Shown: positions 53,901 through 63,983 of the stretch, one piece after another
Position numbering within the stretch: the stretch's first letter is position 1
Layout of the letters: each line of letters opens with the position of its first letter
Assembly (NCBI RefSeq): GCF_009729545.1
Contig: NZ_WFIY01000004.1
Location: 160,001-224,000, forward strand
DNA from: Acidianus infernus
GTDB lineage: Archaea; Thermoproteota; Thermoprotei_A; Sulfolobales; Sulfolobaceae
Direction of reading: 5' to 3'
Length of the DNA: 64,000 nucleotides
Notes under the pieces: model-generated
What the model saw: the letters and a program-made list of their open reading frames with translations, nothing else
Database searches by the model: none
What the model was told of the DNA's origin: nothing
Program-made: the position numbers and the translations under genes

Positions 53901-54612
53901 ATTTTGAAGGAGGAATAGGACCTTCTGCAGTATAGTAAAAATATCCTGAAGTTAATATTTCTTTAAATCCTTCTGGATCTAATGAGTAATAATCTTTCAG
54001 TGTTTGTATAACATTTATTTGTGATTTTAATTCTTTCATGCTCATAACATATTCACAAACTTTACATGATAAGTCAGGCATTATAGAGCTAAATCCGCAT
54101 TTTGGACATATTATAGGGGATACTATTCCATATAAATTCCAATTATATCTCAATACATCTATTAAATCTTTTCTATTTCTTTTTAACGCTTCTTTATAAA
54201 GTTTAGGCGCAAGATCTACTATAGCTTTTTTAGTATTATAAATTACAAATTCCAACTGCTCACAATTCATTTTTTCTATATCAATTATCCTGACTAATCT
54301 CATTGCAATATATTCCATCATAGCATCCCTATTTGCAGTTAGTCTATTAATTATAGTCTTGGATTTAGGTTTAGTTTTTACTTGACCTACAGCTGCAACA
54401 AACGGTTCTTTTAGTATTTCCTTGTACTCCTCAGGCTTTAGTTTCAGAAAGGATATACCTAGGCCTAAAATAACTTCATCTAAGTATTCGTCTAATAACG
54501 CTTCTGCATCAACAAATTTCTCTTTTTTCTGAGTTTTTTTCTTTTTGGTTTTACTCTCCTCACCATTATTTTCTTTTTTGTTTTCTTCATCAGTTTTTTT
54601 CTTCCTGGGCAA
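53803..54612 (-). CDS. Hypothetical protein with zinc finger, 269 aa
   Basis: I do not recognise the family. The 269 residues start with a lysine-rich tail (MPRKKKTDEENKKENNGEES, then KTKKKKTQKKEK), continue with helices, and hold one zinc-ribbon-like pair, ICPKCGFSSIMPDLSCKVCE. The basic tail suggests nucleic acid binding. It lies two genes downstream of whiP on the same strand and overlaps the convergent zinc-finger gene by 98 bp, an unusually long tail-to-tail overlap. Confidence 0.72.
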   Translation of the reverse strand: MPRKKKTDEENKKENNGEESKTKKKKTQKKEKFVDAEALLDEYLDEVILGLGISFLKLKPEEYKEILKEPFVAAVGQVKTKPKSKTIINRLTANRDAMMEYIAMRLVRIIDIEKMNCEQLEFVIYNTKKAIVDLAPKLYKEALKRNRKDLIDVLRYNWNLYGIVSPIICPKCGFSSIMPDLSCKVCEYVMSMKELKSQINVIQTLKDYYSLDPEGFKEILTSGYFYYTAEGPIPPSKFRPSPQVLAFEIVLNKDEKKILSNIYNNPHVQ

Positions 54613-54623
54613 AAATCATTCCC

Positions 54624-54974
54624 TTACACTGACTGTGCAAGATCTAAGAAATCTAGAGGAAGTATTTTCTTTTTAGAAGTATATTCTTGATATTTATTAT
54701 CCAGAAATGCTAGGAACACAGGACAATTATCGTATCTACCTTCTCTATTGCATTTCTTATTACTATCATTACTACTTAACATAAGGAAACAGTTAGAAGT
54801 TTTCTTGTCATAATATGGGCATAATTTATAATATGTTTTTGCACTTTTTAACATTTTATCGATCCAAATTTTCTTATGATCTCTCTTTTCTGCCTCTTTT
54901 TCGGCTTTTGCCAACGCTTTATCTATCTCGTCCTCAGTCATTTTAACTGACTTATTTGAAGACAAATATTTCAC
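54624..54974 (-). CDS. Four-cysteine protein, possible Fe-S site, about 116 aa
   Basis: Unknown family. After a basic helical part (DEIDKALAKAEKEAEKRDHK) the four cysteines are arranged LCPYYDKKTSNCFLML, KKCNREGRYDNCPVFLAFL, suggestive of an iron-sulfur or zinc site. The start is uncertain: GTG at 54974 fits a TATA box near 55003 (CTATTTAATCA), UUG at 54965 fits GGTGA just before it, and ATG at 54941 gives a 105-residue form. It follows whiP with a structured gap. Confidence 0.6.
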   Translation of the reverse strand: MKYLSSNKSVKMTEDEIDKALAKAEKEAEKRDHKKIWIDKMLKSAKTYYKLCPYYDKKTSNCFLMLSSNDSNKKCNREGRYDNCPVFLAFLDNKYQEYTSKKKILPLDFLDLAQSV

Positions 54975-55030
54975 CTCAAGTGAAGTCTGGATGCATTTGA
55001 TTAAATAGATTACTACTACTCTATTTAGCT

Positions 55031-55096
55031 TTTTTGTCTTCAAGAAAAATAAGAGTTTGCATAATGAAACGCAAGCTAAATGTTAGGAGACAAAAA
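55031..55096. other. Nested inverted-repeat region beside whiP
   Basis: TTTTTGTCT (55031-55039) is perfectly complementary to AGACAAAAA (55088-55096). Inside lies a second stem, AGTTTGC and GCAAGCT (one G-T pair), around the loop ATAATGAAAC. No gene is present here (54975-55119). It could be a replication-origin element, a structured RNA, or the end of the whiP message. Confidence 0.45.
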
Positions 55097-55119
55097 TAGA
55101 CTTAAAGAAGTAGAAGATT

Positions 55120-55830
55120 TTAACAGTTCAATTTCTCCTTAAAGGATTTTGAGAACCCGATTCTTAAGCCTAGTTTAGGATCTTGATATAAGTAAACTAT
55201 TCTCTTTGTCTGTAATTGCCTTAGAACTTTAAATAACCAACCTGGGTCCGCTTTATATTCTTCTTGGATTTGATCAATGTAAACATATGTTGAGCCCCAT
55301 TGTTTGTATTTATTAATTAAATATAATAGAATATCTTTTTCATCATCATCTAATTTTTCTAAAATTTCTTTAATGCAAACCGTTGGGTCCTTATTTTGTT
55401 GTTTTTTTACTGTGTTACTGGTTTTTGAGTCAATAAACGACAAAACTACCTTCTTTTCTCTTTCCTCTTTTTGTTCATTTTTGTTGTTCATTGGCTCTTT
55501 AACTTGTTCTAACATTTGCTTAGCTATAACAAGCATTTCCTTGAACCTGGAATTTGAATATGAGTCTATTATGGCCTTAGCTAAGTTTTCTCCTTGTGGA
55601 GTAAGATACCATCTTCCACCATCTTGATAAACTAGCCCTTTCTTTTTCCAATAACTTAAGTAGCTACTTATATATTTTGTTTGGTAACCTAAATTAGATG
55701 CAATTTCAGATGTTCTTAAAGGCCTTGCATGTAAAAGTATTATTATTGCCTCAACTAGTTTTGACCTTGGAGAGCCTTCTAGTTGCTTAGTTAATTCCTC
55801 AGCAAGTTTCTCAACGTCTGTGTCAGTCAC
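55120..55830 (-). CDS. whiP: Winged-helix initiator protein WhiP (Cdt1-like)
   Basis: A 236-residue protein with two winged helices: RPLRTSEIASNLGYQTKYIS in the first (residues ~30-85) and a second after a charged linker (DEKDILLYLINKYKQWGSTY, PGWLFKVLRQLQTKRIVYLY). This layout and the neighbourhood (thermosome alpha a few genes away) match Sulfolobus WhiP, the Cdt1-related protein that binds origin oriC3. The start is GTG at 55830, leaderless, with TTTTAAATTTTGG about 26 bp upstream. The name rests on architecture and synteny. Confidence 0.78.
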   Translation of the reverse strand: MTDTDVEKLAEELTKQLEGSPRSKLVEAIIILLHARPLRTSEIASNLGYQTKYISSYLSYWKKKGLVYQDGGRWYLTPQGENLAKAIIDSYSNSRFKEMLVIAKQMLEQVKEPMNNKNEQKEEREKKVVLSFIDSKTSNTVKKQQNKDPTVCIKEILEKLDDDEKDILLYLINKYKQWGSTYVYIDQIQEEYKADPGWLFKVLRQLQTKRIVYLYQDPKLGLRIGFSKSFKEKLNC

Positions 55831-55840
55831 ACAAATACTT

Positions 55841-55881
55841 ATTCGCCAAAATTTAAAACGGAATAATTAGATTCGCTAAAA
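55841..55881. repeat. 30-bp-spaced direct repeats in the whiP promoter, candidate initiator sites
   Basis: ATTCGCCAAAA (55841-55851) and ATTCGCTAAAA (55871-55881) are direct repeats starting exactly 30 bp apart, about three helical turns, in the 72-bp gap before whiP. The first overlaps the whiP TATA box. The spacing fits protein binding to one DNA face, for example WhiP itself at an origin or an autoregulatory site. Confidence 0.5.
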
Positions 55882-55902
55882 AGTAATATCATTAGATTTA
55901 CG

Positions 55903-56964
55903 TCAAGTCATACTACACGTCTTTATTGTATAAAATTCATTATATCCTACTATAACTTTATAAATCCCCTGCAATAATTTATCTACATTAGGATCCCCAG
56001 AATCTATTCTTAAACAATCAATTCTTGAGATTTTTTCTTTTGAAGATACTACTATTATATTATCTTTTCCTGATCTTTTAAGAATTTCAGGGCCTATTTC
56101 TTGGTTTCCTCTACCAATTAAAAAACCTTGACCACCTATTGGAGTTAAAATTATCTTTAACTCCCCGGTTAATTGTAATAATTCCATGTAATTTACTCCA
56201 GATTTTATTAATCTCTTACCTAAGAATAAATCTGTGCTTAAGAAATTCGTGGTATATCCAAGTTTTTCTTCTATTGCCTTCACTGTACTACCTGGCCCCA
56301 TGATATAAAATACAGAGTCGTCCATGTTATCTATGATGTATTCAGCTATCTCGTCAAGTTCGTAAGAAGGTGAAGAGATTTCTTCTTTACTATGTACAAG
56401 AAGTCCTTTGAAATTTATTGTTTTTGTAATATAATAGAGTTTAACCTTATAAATTCCTTTTCTATAAGCGTCTTCGTCGATATCCAGAACTTCTGCTTCT
56501 ACTATATTTGCCATACCTTCTGCATAAGCGTTAACTAACATTCCAGCAGTTTCTGGATTTATAGCAAAAACTCCGCTGTGCATTTTTACTCCTGCAGGTA
56601 CGCCTAAGATAGGAACTTTTGATTGTGATCCTTCTACAACGTCTCTTGCAGTACCATCTCCACCTACGAAGACTATTAAATTTGTTATGTCTGATAATAA
56701 CCTTGCTGAAATTATTGTGTCCTCTCTTGTAGATTTTTCCTTTCCAGTGTTTATAGCCTCATATTTTTTACCGAATTTCCTTAGAAAATACTCACCCATT
56801 TTAAATTTAGGAGAAACAAATTCTATATTGTTATTAACTACATCTAAAAATCTCTTTACTCTATTTTCAATCTCTGGATTCTCTATATATAGATCATCAC
56901 TTCCTTTATAACCTAATCTACCTCCAGAACCTGCATATGGGTTAACTATTAATCCAATTTTCAA
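55903..56964 (-). CDS. ATP-NAD kinase family protein (COG3199-like)
   Basis: A 353-residue diacylglycerol-kinase-fold protein starting MKIGLIVNPYAGSGGRLGYK, with the nucleotide-binding FVGGDGTARDVVEG motif and GVPAGVKMHSGVFAINPETA. This is the archaeal COG3199 group, predicted to phosphorylate NAD or a related substrate using ATP or polyphosphate. The reaction is not certain. It overlaps the upstream winged-helix gene by 23 bp and precedes whiP by 72 bp. Confidence 0.85.
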   Translation of the reverse strand: MKIGLIVNPYAGSGGRLGYKGSDDLYIENPEIENRVKRFLDVVNNNIEFVSPKFKMGEYFLRKFGKKYEAINTGKEKSTREDTIISARLLSDITNLIVFVGGDGTARDVVEGSQSKVPILGVPAGVKMHSGVFAINPETAGMLVNAYAEGMANIVEAEVLDIDEDAYRKGIYKVKLYYITKTINFKGLLVHSKEEISSPSYELDEIAEYIIDNMDDSVFYIMGPGSTVKAIEEKLGYTTNFLSTDLFLGKRLIKSGVNYMELLQLTGELKIILTPIGGQGFLIGRGNQEIGPEILKRSGKDNIIVVSSKEKISRIDCLRIDSGDPNVDKLLQGIYKVIVGYNEFYTIKTCSMT

Positions 56965-57559
56965 ATAATAACAACCCCACTTTATATGCTAAATGAAGAT
57001 CTTTAGGTAAAATATAAGTGATTAAATCGTTATTTTCACATAACTTACAAGAATTTTTAATATCCTCTAGTAGTTCTTTCATTCCGAACTCTTCAGTTTT
57101 TGGTGGTAATTCTACTCTATTATTCAAAATTACTGAAATTAATACGCTATCTGCTCCCAATTTTATTATTTTATCTCTAAGTTCTATAACTTTTTGCTTC
57201 TCTAGGATTTTACTTCCGCCTTTAACTATTATCATACTACAATTCCAATTTATTGATTTTAGCTCGGCCTCTCCTATTTTTATTACAGAATTCCACTCTT
57301 GTAATGCTTTTTTACCTTCTTCTGTAATTTCTGCTCCACCTACTTTATCTACTTTTATAACGCCCAATTCCCTTAATCTTCTCAATAGCGTCCTTACTGT
57401 AGCATCTCCTAGCTGTAATCTTTTCTCTAAAGTAGGTCTTCCAATTGGTTGTTCTTTTTGGATAATGAGTAAAGCGTGAAGAACGTGAGATTCGTCATAT
57501 TTAGGTTTATTACCTTGTCTAGGCTTGGTAGCTTCCGTAATTATCGTCAGGATATCCAT
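56942..57559 (-). CDS. Winged-helix protein (DUF4443-like)
   Basis: A 205-residue regulator-like protein. The winged helix is HVLHALLIIQKEQPIGRPTL, GDATVRTLLRRLRELGVIKV, then GGAEITEEGKKAL; the C-terminal part (SMIIVKGGSKILEKQKVIEL, LGADSVLISVILN) is a small alpha/beta domain as in DUF4443. ATG at 57559 (MDILTIITEATKPRQGNKPK) is preferred: GATTTTAAAG lies about 26 bp upstream, inside the divergent argF leader. It is co-transcribed with the ATP-NAD kinase gene. Confidence 0.77.
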   Translation of the reverse strand: MDILTIITEATKPRQGNKPKYDESHVLHALLIIQKEQPIGRPTLEKRLQLGDATVRTLLRRLRELGVIKVDKVGGAEITEEGKKALQEWNSVIKIGEAELKSINWNCSMIIVKGGSKILEKQKVIELRDKIIKLGADSVLISVILNNRVELPPKTEEFGMKELLEDIKNSCKLCENNDLITYILPKDLHLAYKVGLLLFENWINS

Positions 57560-57590
57560 ATTTATAATTTCAAAGTTATACTTTAAAATC

Positions 57591-58506
57591 ATGCTAAAAG
57601 GAAACAGTCTTCTTTGCCTCCTAGATCTTGAGAAGGAAGACATTGAAAGGATAATGGAAGTATCATTTTTAATGAAAAATTTTGTAAAAACAAATTCAGT
57701 TCCTAAATCTCTTGATGGGAAAAGGGTTGCGTTAATCTTCGAGAAACCCAGTACTAGGACAAGAGTTAGTATGGAATCTGCAATATATTTGTTAGGAGGA
57801 TATCCTATAGTGCTTAATAAAAGTGATATTCAGTTAAGTAGAGGAGAACCAGTAGAAGACACTGCAAGAGTATTAGCTAGGTTTGTTCATGGAATTGGTG
57901 CAAGAGTGTTGTCCCATGAATCATTAATAAAACTGAAGGAATATTCTGGATTGCCAGTTATAAACTTGTTAAGTAATTTATCTCATCCTCTTCAAGCATT
58001 AGCAGACTTTATGACTATTAAAGAAAAATTTGGTACTTACGAGAAACCTATTGCTTTTGTTGGCGACGGTGGAGATAATGTCCTAGTTAGTTTAATGGCA
58101 TTTGTAGCAAAAATGGGTCTAGAGTTAAGAGTAGCATCTCCTAAAGAGCTTAGGCCAAAGCCGGAGATATGGAAAAGAATAGAAGAAGAAAGCGAGAAAT
58201 CCGGTGCAATAATAGAATTTTACGATGATCCTTATTTTGCGGTCAGGGGTAGTTTTGTTGTATATACAGATGTTTGGGTTAGCATGGGTGAGGAGAATAT
58301 AGCTAATAAGAAAAAAGAACTTCTGAAGAATTATAGAGTAACAACTGATTTAATGCGTTATGCATCTAAGGATGCAATTTTTATGCATTGTTTGCCTGCA
58401 ATGAGAGGAGAAGAAGTTGACGCTGAGGTTATAGATGGCAAGCAAAGTGTAGTATGGGATGAAGCTGAAAATAGGTTATATACTGCAATGTCAGTCCTCT
58501 CATTAT

Positions 58507-58514
<8 letters not shown>
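57591..58514 (+). CDS. argF: Ornithine carbamoyltransferase
   Basis: Makes citrulline from ornithine and carbamoyl phosphate in arginine synthesis. The 307 residues have the carbamoyl-phosphate site FEKPSTRTRVSME (STRTR at 54-58), LSNLSHPLQALADFMT, FVGDGGDNVLVSL, and FMHCLPAMRGEEV. ATG at 57591 gives the family-typical start MLKGNSLLCLLDLEKEDIER; the frame extends upstream only through the promoter region shared with the divergent winged-helix gene, 31 bp away. Confidence 0.96.
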
Positions 58515-60340
<1,826 letters not shown>

Positions 60341-60344
<4 letters not shown>

Positions 60345-61393
60345 ATATAACCTAACTCTTTCATAACTTCTACTGTTAAGATTGTAATTCCTGCAGCTCC
60401 TCTTACTAAGTTATCCCCAAGCACTATCATCCTAAGCACGTTATTTTCTACACTTATTCTACCCACAGATACTGCCATTCCATTTTCTATTTTAAGGTCT
60501 ATTTCTGGCTGCGGTCTACTTTCATCTTCGTTAACAATTATAGGCTTTTTAGGTGCAGTAGGTAAATTTTTCTCTTGCGGTAATGATTTAAAATTTTTCA
60601 ATTCTCTCTTAATTTCTTCTATATCGATTTTATCGTTATCATCAAGTAAAATGTTTATAACGCCCATATGACCAACCTTTATTGGGACTCTTATTGACGT
60701 AACTCTGGCATTTATTTTAGCATTTATTATTTGTCCATCTTGAACTTGACCTAGCATTTTTCCTAGTTCTTTAGGTATTTTCTCCTCTTCTCCCTTTATA
60801 TATGGAATAATGTTATTATATATTGACATGAAAGATAATCCATTATAACCTGCACCGCTTACAGCTTGTAAAGTAGTCATTATTATCTTCCTTTGTGTTA
60901 TTAACTCCATTAACGGTTTTAATGGCAAGGACATTATTGCGGCTGTGCAGTTAGGATTTTTTACTAATAGTCCTTTCCAACCCCTTTTATTTTGTTGTGT
61001 TTTTAATAATTCTAGATGTTGCCAATTTATTTCAGGATTAATTAAAGGAACTTCTGGATCCATTCTATACGGGCTTGCATTAGATACTACTATTTTTCCT
61101 GCTCTAACAAGTTTCAGTTCAATATCTTCTGCCAATTCATTGGGTAGTGCAGAAAGTACGACATCTACGTCTTTATGATCTTCTGGCTCAGTTGAGACCA
61201 ATTTCATGTCTTTAACATTTTCTGGAATTTCTCCTTCAATCCATTTTACTGCCTCTTCGTATTTTTTGCCTATTTTAGCAGGGGATGCACTAACTTTAGT
61301 TAATTCTATAAAAGGATGGCTTGAGAGCATTTTTACCATTTTTTGTCCGACCATTCCTGTTGAGCCTAATAAAGATACTTTCAATTTATCCAT
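60341..61393 (-). CDS. asd: Aspartate-semialdehyde dehydrogenase
   Basis: Reduces aspartyl phosphate with NADPH in threonine/methionine synthesis. The 350 residues start SLLGSTGMVGQKMVKML (NADP site), hold the catalytic cysteine in KNPNCTAAIM (Cys149), and TTLQAVSGAGYNGLSF. Malonyl-CoA reductase of Sulfolobales is a close relative of this enzyme, but the operon with lysC and thrC decides for Asd. It overlaps lysC by 13 bp. Confidence 0.93.
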
Positions 61394-62718
61394 TTTAACA
61401 CGACCTCGTGCAAACTTTTAGCTAAGTTATATCCTTCTTCTTTTTTAACTATAAATGTAGCACTGACATTCTTTAAGCCTCTTGACATGGAAAGTATCTC
61501 GTATTGAAGAGCTACGTTTTCCACTTCCTTGAATATTTCATTATTTCTAAGTCCGCAACCTACTATACTTACTGCACTAACGTCTTTAATCTCTATGCTA
61601 TCTATATCTTTAATCTCCTTTAGCTTAGTAGCAAGAATCTCTGCATCGTTAGAGTTTACAACAAGGCTTATTGTAGTTTCTGATGCTGGTTGTGAAATTG
61701 AAACAATATTTACATTAGAATTTTTAGCCTCAGTCATAATTCTTGCTGCAGAACCTATTTTTCCTACTATTCTAGTACTTTCTATATTTATCATTTTTAG
61801 ATCATCAAGAATTGTCACTCCTTTTAGTTTGTCTTCATCTTCACAAGAACCACTTACTATAGTCTCTCCTTCATCATATAATCCTTCAATTGTAACTTTC
61901 ATATTTGAAGAAAACATTGGTTCGAAAGTTCTAGGATGTAATCTTTTCGCGCCCATTTGGGCTAGTTCTACTGCCTCTTCTAATGATAATCTTTTAATTG
62001 TTATTGCACTTTCTATTTTTCTAGGATCAGCCGTCATTATTCCTGGAACTTCTGTTATAAGTCTTACATTCTCTACACTTAGGAGTTTACCAAGTAAGGT
62101 TGCAGTATAATCACTTCCTCCTCTACCTATTGTGGTATATCTTTCATCTATAGTTTTGCCTATGAACCCAGGTATTATTAATATTTTACTCTTTTTACTT
62201 ATAATTTTATTATTAATTTCCTTTAAGGTAAGATCTTCTAAGACGTTTGCTTCTCCGAAGTTATTGTCAGTAACTAATGGTGGTTCAGGATAAGCTATGG
62301 AGTCTAACCTTCTTGACCTTAACGCAGCGTTTAGCACTATTGTAGCCATTCTTTCTCCGAATGATAGAATATAGTCTCTAACTCTAGGAGTAATCTCATC
62401 TAGAACCCTTATTGACCAGGCTATTTTAAATAATTCATCCGCCATTTTTGAAAGATCCTTAAATGCGATTTCGAATTCTGGGCCATCAGCGACTTTTGAT
62501 AGAATTTTAATGTGTTTATCATATATATTTCCTATTATTTCGGTAGATTTGTCTCTATTTTCTGTAGCAGAAATTAAATCGTTAGTTATTCCTTTCATTG
62601 CAGAAGTAACTATAAGTACCTTATCCTCATTATTAGAATATTTCTCTACTTTTTCAGAAATAAGCTCGTAATCTTTCTCGTCTTTTTGTATAGATCCTCC
62701 TATCTTAATTATTATCAT
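61381..62718 (-). CDS. lysC: Aspartate kinase
   Basis: The first enzyme of the aspartate pathway. The 445 residues have the kinase start MIIIKIGGSIQKD, ERMATIVLNAALRS, and GRGGSDYTATLLGKLLS, and C-terminal ACT domains (MINIESTRIVGKIGSAARIM and AVSIVGCGLRNNEIFKEVEN) for feedback control, likely by threonine. Since lysine is made from 2-oxoglutarate here (LysS at 0.25 kb), this kinase serves threonine and methionine. It overlaps thrC by 14 bp. Confidence 0.94.
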   Translation of the reverse strand: MIIIKIGGSIQKDEKDYELISEKVEKYSNNEDKVLIVTSAMKGITNDLISATENRDKSTEIIGNIYDKHIKILSKVADGPEFEIAFKDLSKMADELFKIAWSIRVLDEITPRVRDYILSFGERMATIVLNAALRSRRLDSIAYPEPPLVTDNNFGEANVLEDLTLKEINNKIISKKSKILIIPGFIGKTIDERYTTIGRGGSDYTATLLGKLLSVENVRLITEVPGIMTADPRKIESAITIKRLSLEEAVELAQMGAKRLHPRTFEPMFSSNMKVTIEGLYDEGETIVSGSCEDEDKLKGVTILDDLKMINIESTRIVGKIGSAARIMTEAKNSNVNIVSISQPASETTISLVVNSNDAEILATKLKEIKDIDSIEIKDVSAVSIVGCGLRNNEIFKEVENVALQYEILSMSRGLKNVSATFIVKKEEGYNLAKSLHEVVLKWIN

Positions 62719-63886
62719 TTATCTCACCTAAAACTATATTTTCTATATGTTCTGGATTAATTAGAATTCTTCTTGCATCTAACCTTAGCATTGCGTCTGG
62801 ATCTTTTAACGCATGTCCTGTTAGTATTAATACGTTCTTTTGATCTTTATCTACTATACCTTCTTTAATTGCTTTATCATAACCTGCTAAGGCTGCAGCT
62901 GACGCAGGTTCCGCTCCTATTCCTTCTTCTCTTGCAAGTCTCTTTTGAGCATCTATGATTTCTTGATCAGAAACTGATATTGCTGTGCCTTTTGAGCTCT
63001 TTATTGCTTTTATTGCTTTTTTCCAATTTACTGGCTTACCTATTCTAATGGCAGTCGCAATAGTTTCCGGGTTTTCAAAGAACTCTGGTTCGTTAAGTCC
63101 TTTTTCTATAGCTTTAGCTATTGGTGCCGCACCTTCTGCTTGAACCCCTATCATTCTAGGTACTTTGGAAATGACTCCTGCCTCTTGTAGTTCAGTAAAT
63201 CCTTTCCAAATAGCATATATATTACCTGCATTGCCTACTGGAACAATTACATTATCGGGTTCTCCTATTTCTTCTGCAATCTCGTATGCGATAGTTTTTT
63301 GCCCTTCTAGTCTCCAAGGATTAAATGAGTTAAGAGGATAAACAATTCCTAAATCTTTATATAATCTCATTACTGATGTCATTGCTACGTCAAAACTTCC
63401 ATTAACCTCTAGTATTGTCGCACCGTACAGGATAGACTGAGCAAGCTTACCCAGCGCTACTTTGCCTTTAGGTAAAACAAGGTATATTCTTAATCCGGCT
63501 CTTGAAGCATAAGCTGCCGCGGAGGCCGCTGTATTTCCTGTAGATGCTGCCGCAACTACCTTATATCCAGTATTTACTGCTGAGCTTACTGCGACAGTCA
63601 TTCCTCTATCTTTAAAGCTTCCTGTAGGATTTGCTCCTTCAAATTTATAAAATGTCTGTTTATAATTTCTTGAAGGTATTAATGGAGTATTTCCTTCATT
63701 TATACTTACTATTTTAGAGTAATTTCCAGGAATTGCATCTTTATATCTCCAAACTCCTCTTCCTTTAAGGTTAGAGAACGAGAAGCCTTTTAGCTTTACT
63801 TTAATTTCCAAAAGGCCACCGCATCTGGGGCAGGTTATTATTTTTTGATTAATATCTGTTTCATATCCGCAGTCTAGGCATTTCAT
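62705..63886 (-). CDS. thrC: Threonine synthase
   Basis: A PLP enzyme converting phosphohomoserine to threonine. The 393 residues have a small N-terminal zinc ribbon (Cys3, Cys6, Cys19, Cys22), the PLP lysine in NPTGSFKDRGMTVAVS (Lys92), and AAASTGNTAASAAAYASRAG. Homoserine dehydrogenase and kinase are not in the window. It is the first gene of the thrC-lysC-asd-PHP-nreA unit; TTTTATATTTAATTC about 57 bp upstream is a TATA box that leaves a leader of roughly 30 bases. Confidence 0.95.
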   Translation of the reverse strand: MKCLDCGYETDINQKIITCPRCGGLLEIKVKLKGFSFSNLKGRGVWRYKDAIPGNYSKIVSINEGNTPLIPSRNYKQTFYKFEGANPTGSFKDRGMTVAVSSAVNTGYKVVAAASTGNTAASAAAYASRAGLRIYLVLPKGKVALGKLAQSILYGATILEVNGSFDVAMTSVMRLYKDLGIVYPLNSFNPWRLEGQKTIAYEIAEEIGEPDNVIVPVGNAGNIYAIWKGFTELQEAGVISKVPRMIGVQAEGAAPIAKAIEKGLNEPEFFENPETIATAIRIGKPVNWKKAIKAIKSSKGTAISVSDQEIIDAQKRLAREEGIGAEPASAAALAGYDKAIKEGIVDKDQKNVLILTGHALKDPDAMLRLDARRILINPEHIENIVLGEINDNN

Positions 63887-63983
63887 GTATCCTTCTAACT
63901 TGTTTCCAACCTTTTGTCACCAGCCGATTAAGCTGAATTAAATATAAAAATATAAGCTTTGTGCAAAATGAATGTTATAAAAT

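Noticed and set aside
55060..55098. Mini-gene beginning ATGAAACGCAAG after whiP
   Set aside because: It encodes only 11 residues before a stop and lies inside the inverted-repeat region, so there is no support for coding.
61529..62110. 193-codon open frame on the plus strand opposite lysC
   Set aside because: It is exactly antisense to a conserved aspartate kinase. Its composition (runs of S, I, L, F) is that of a complementary shadow and no motif or promoter supports it.
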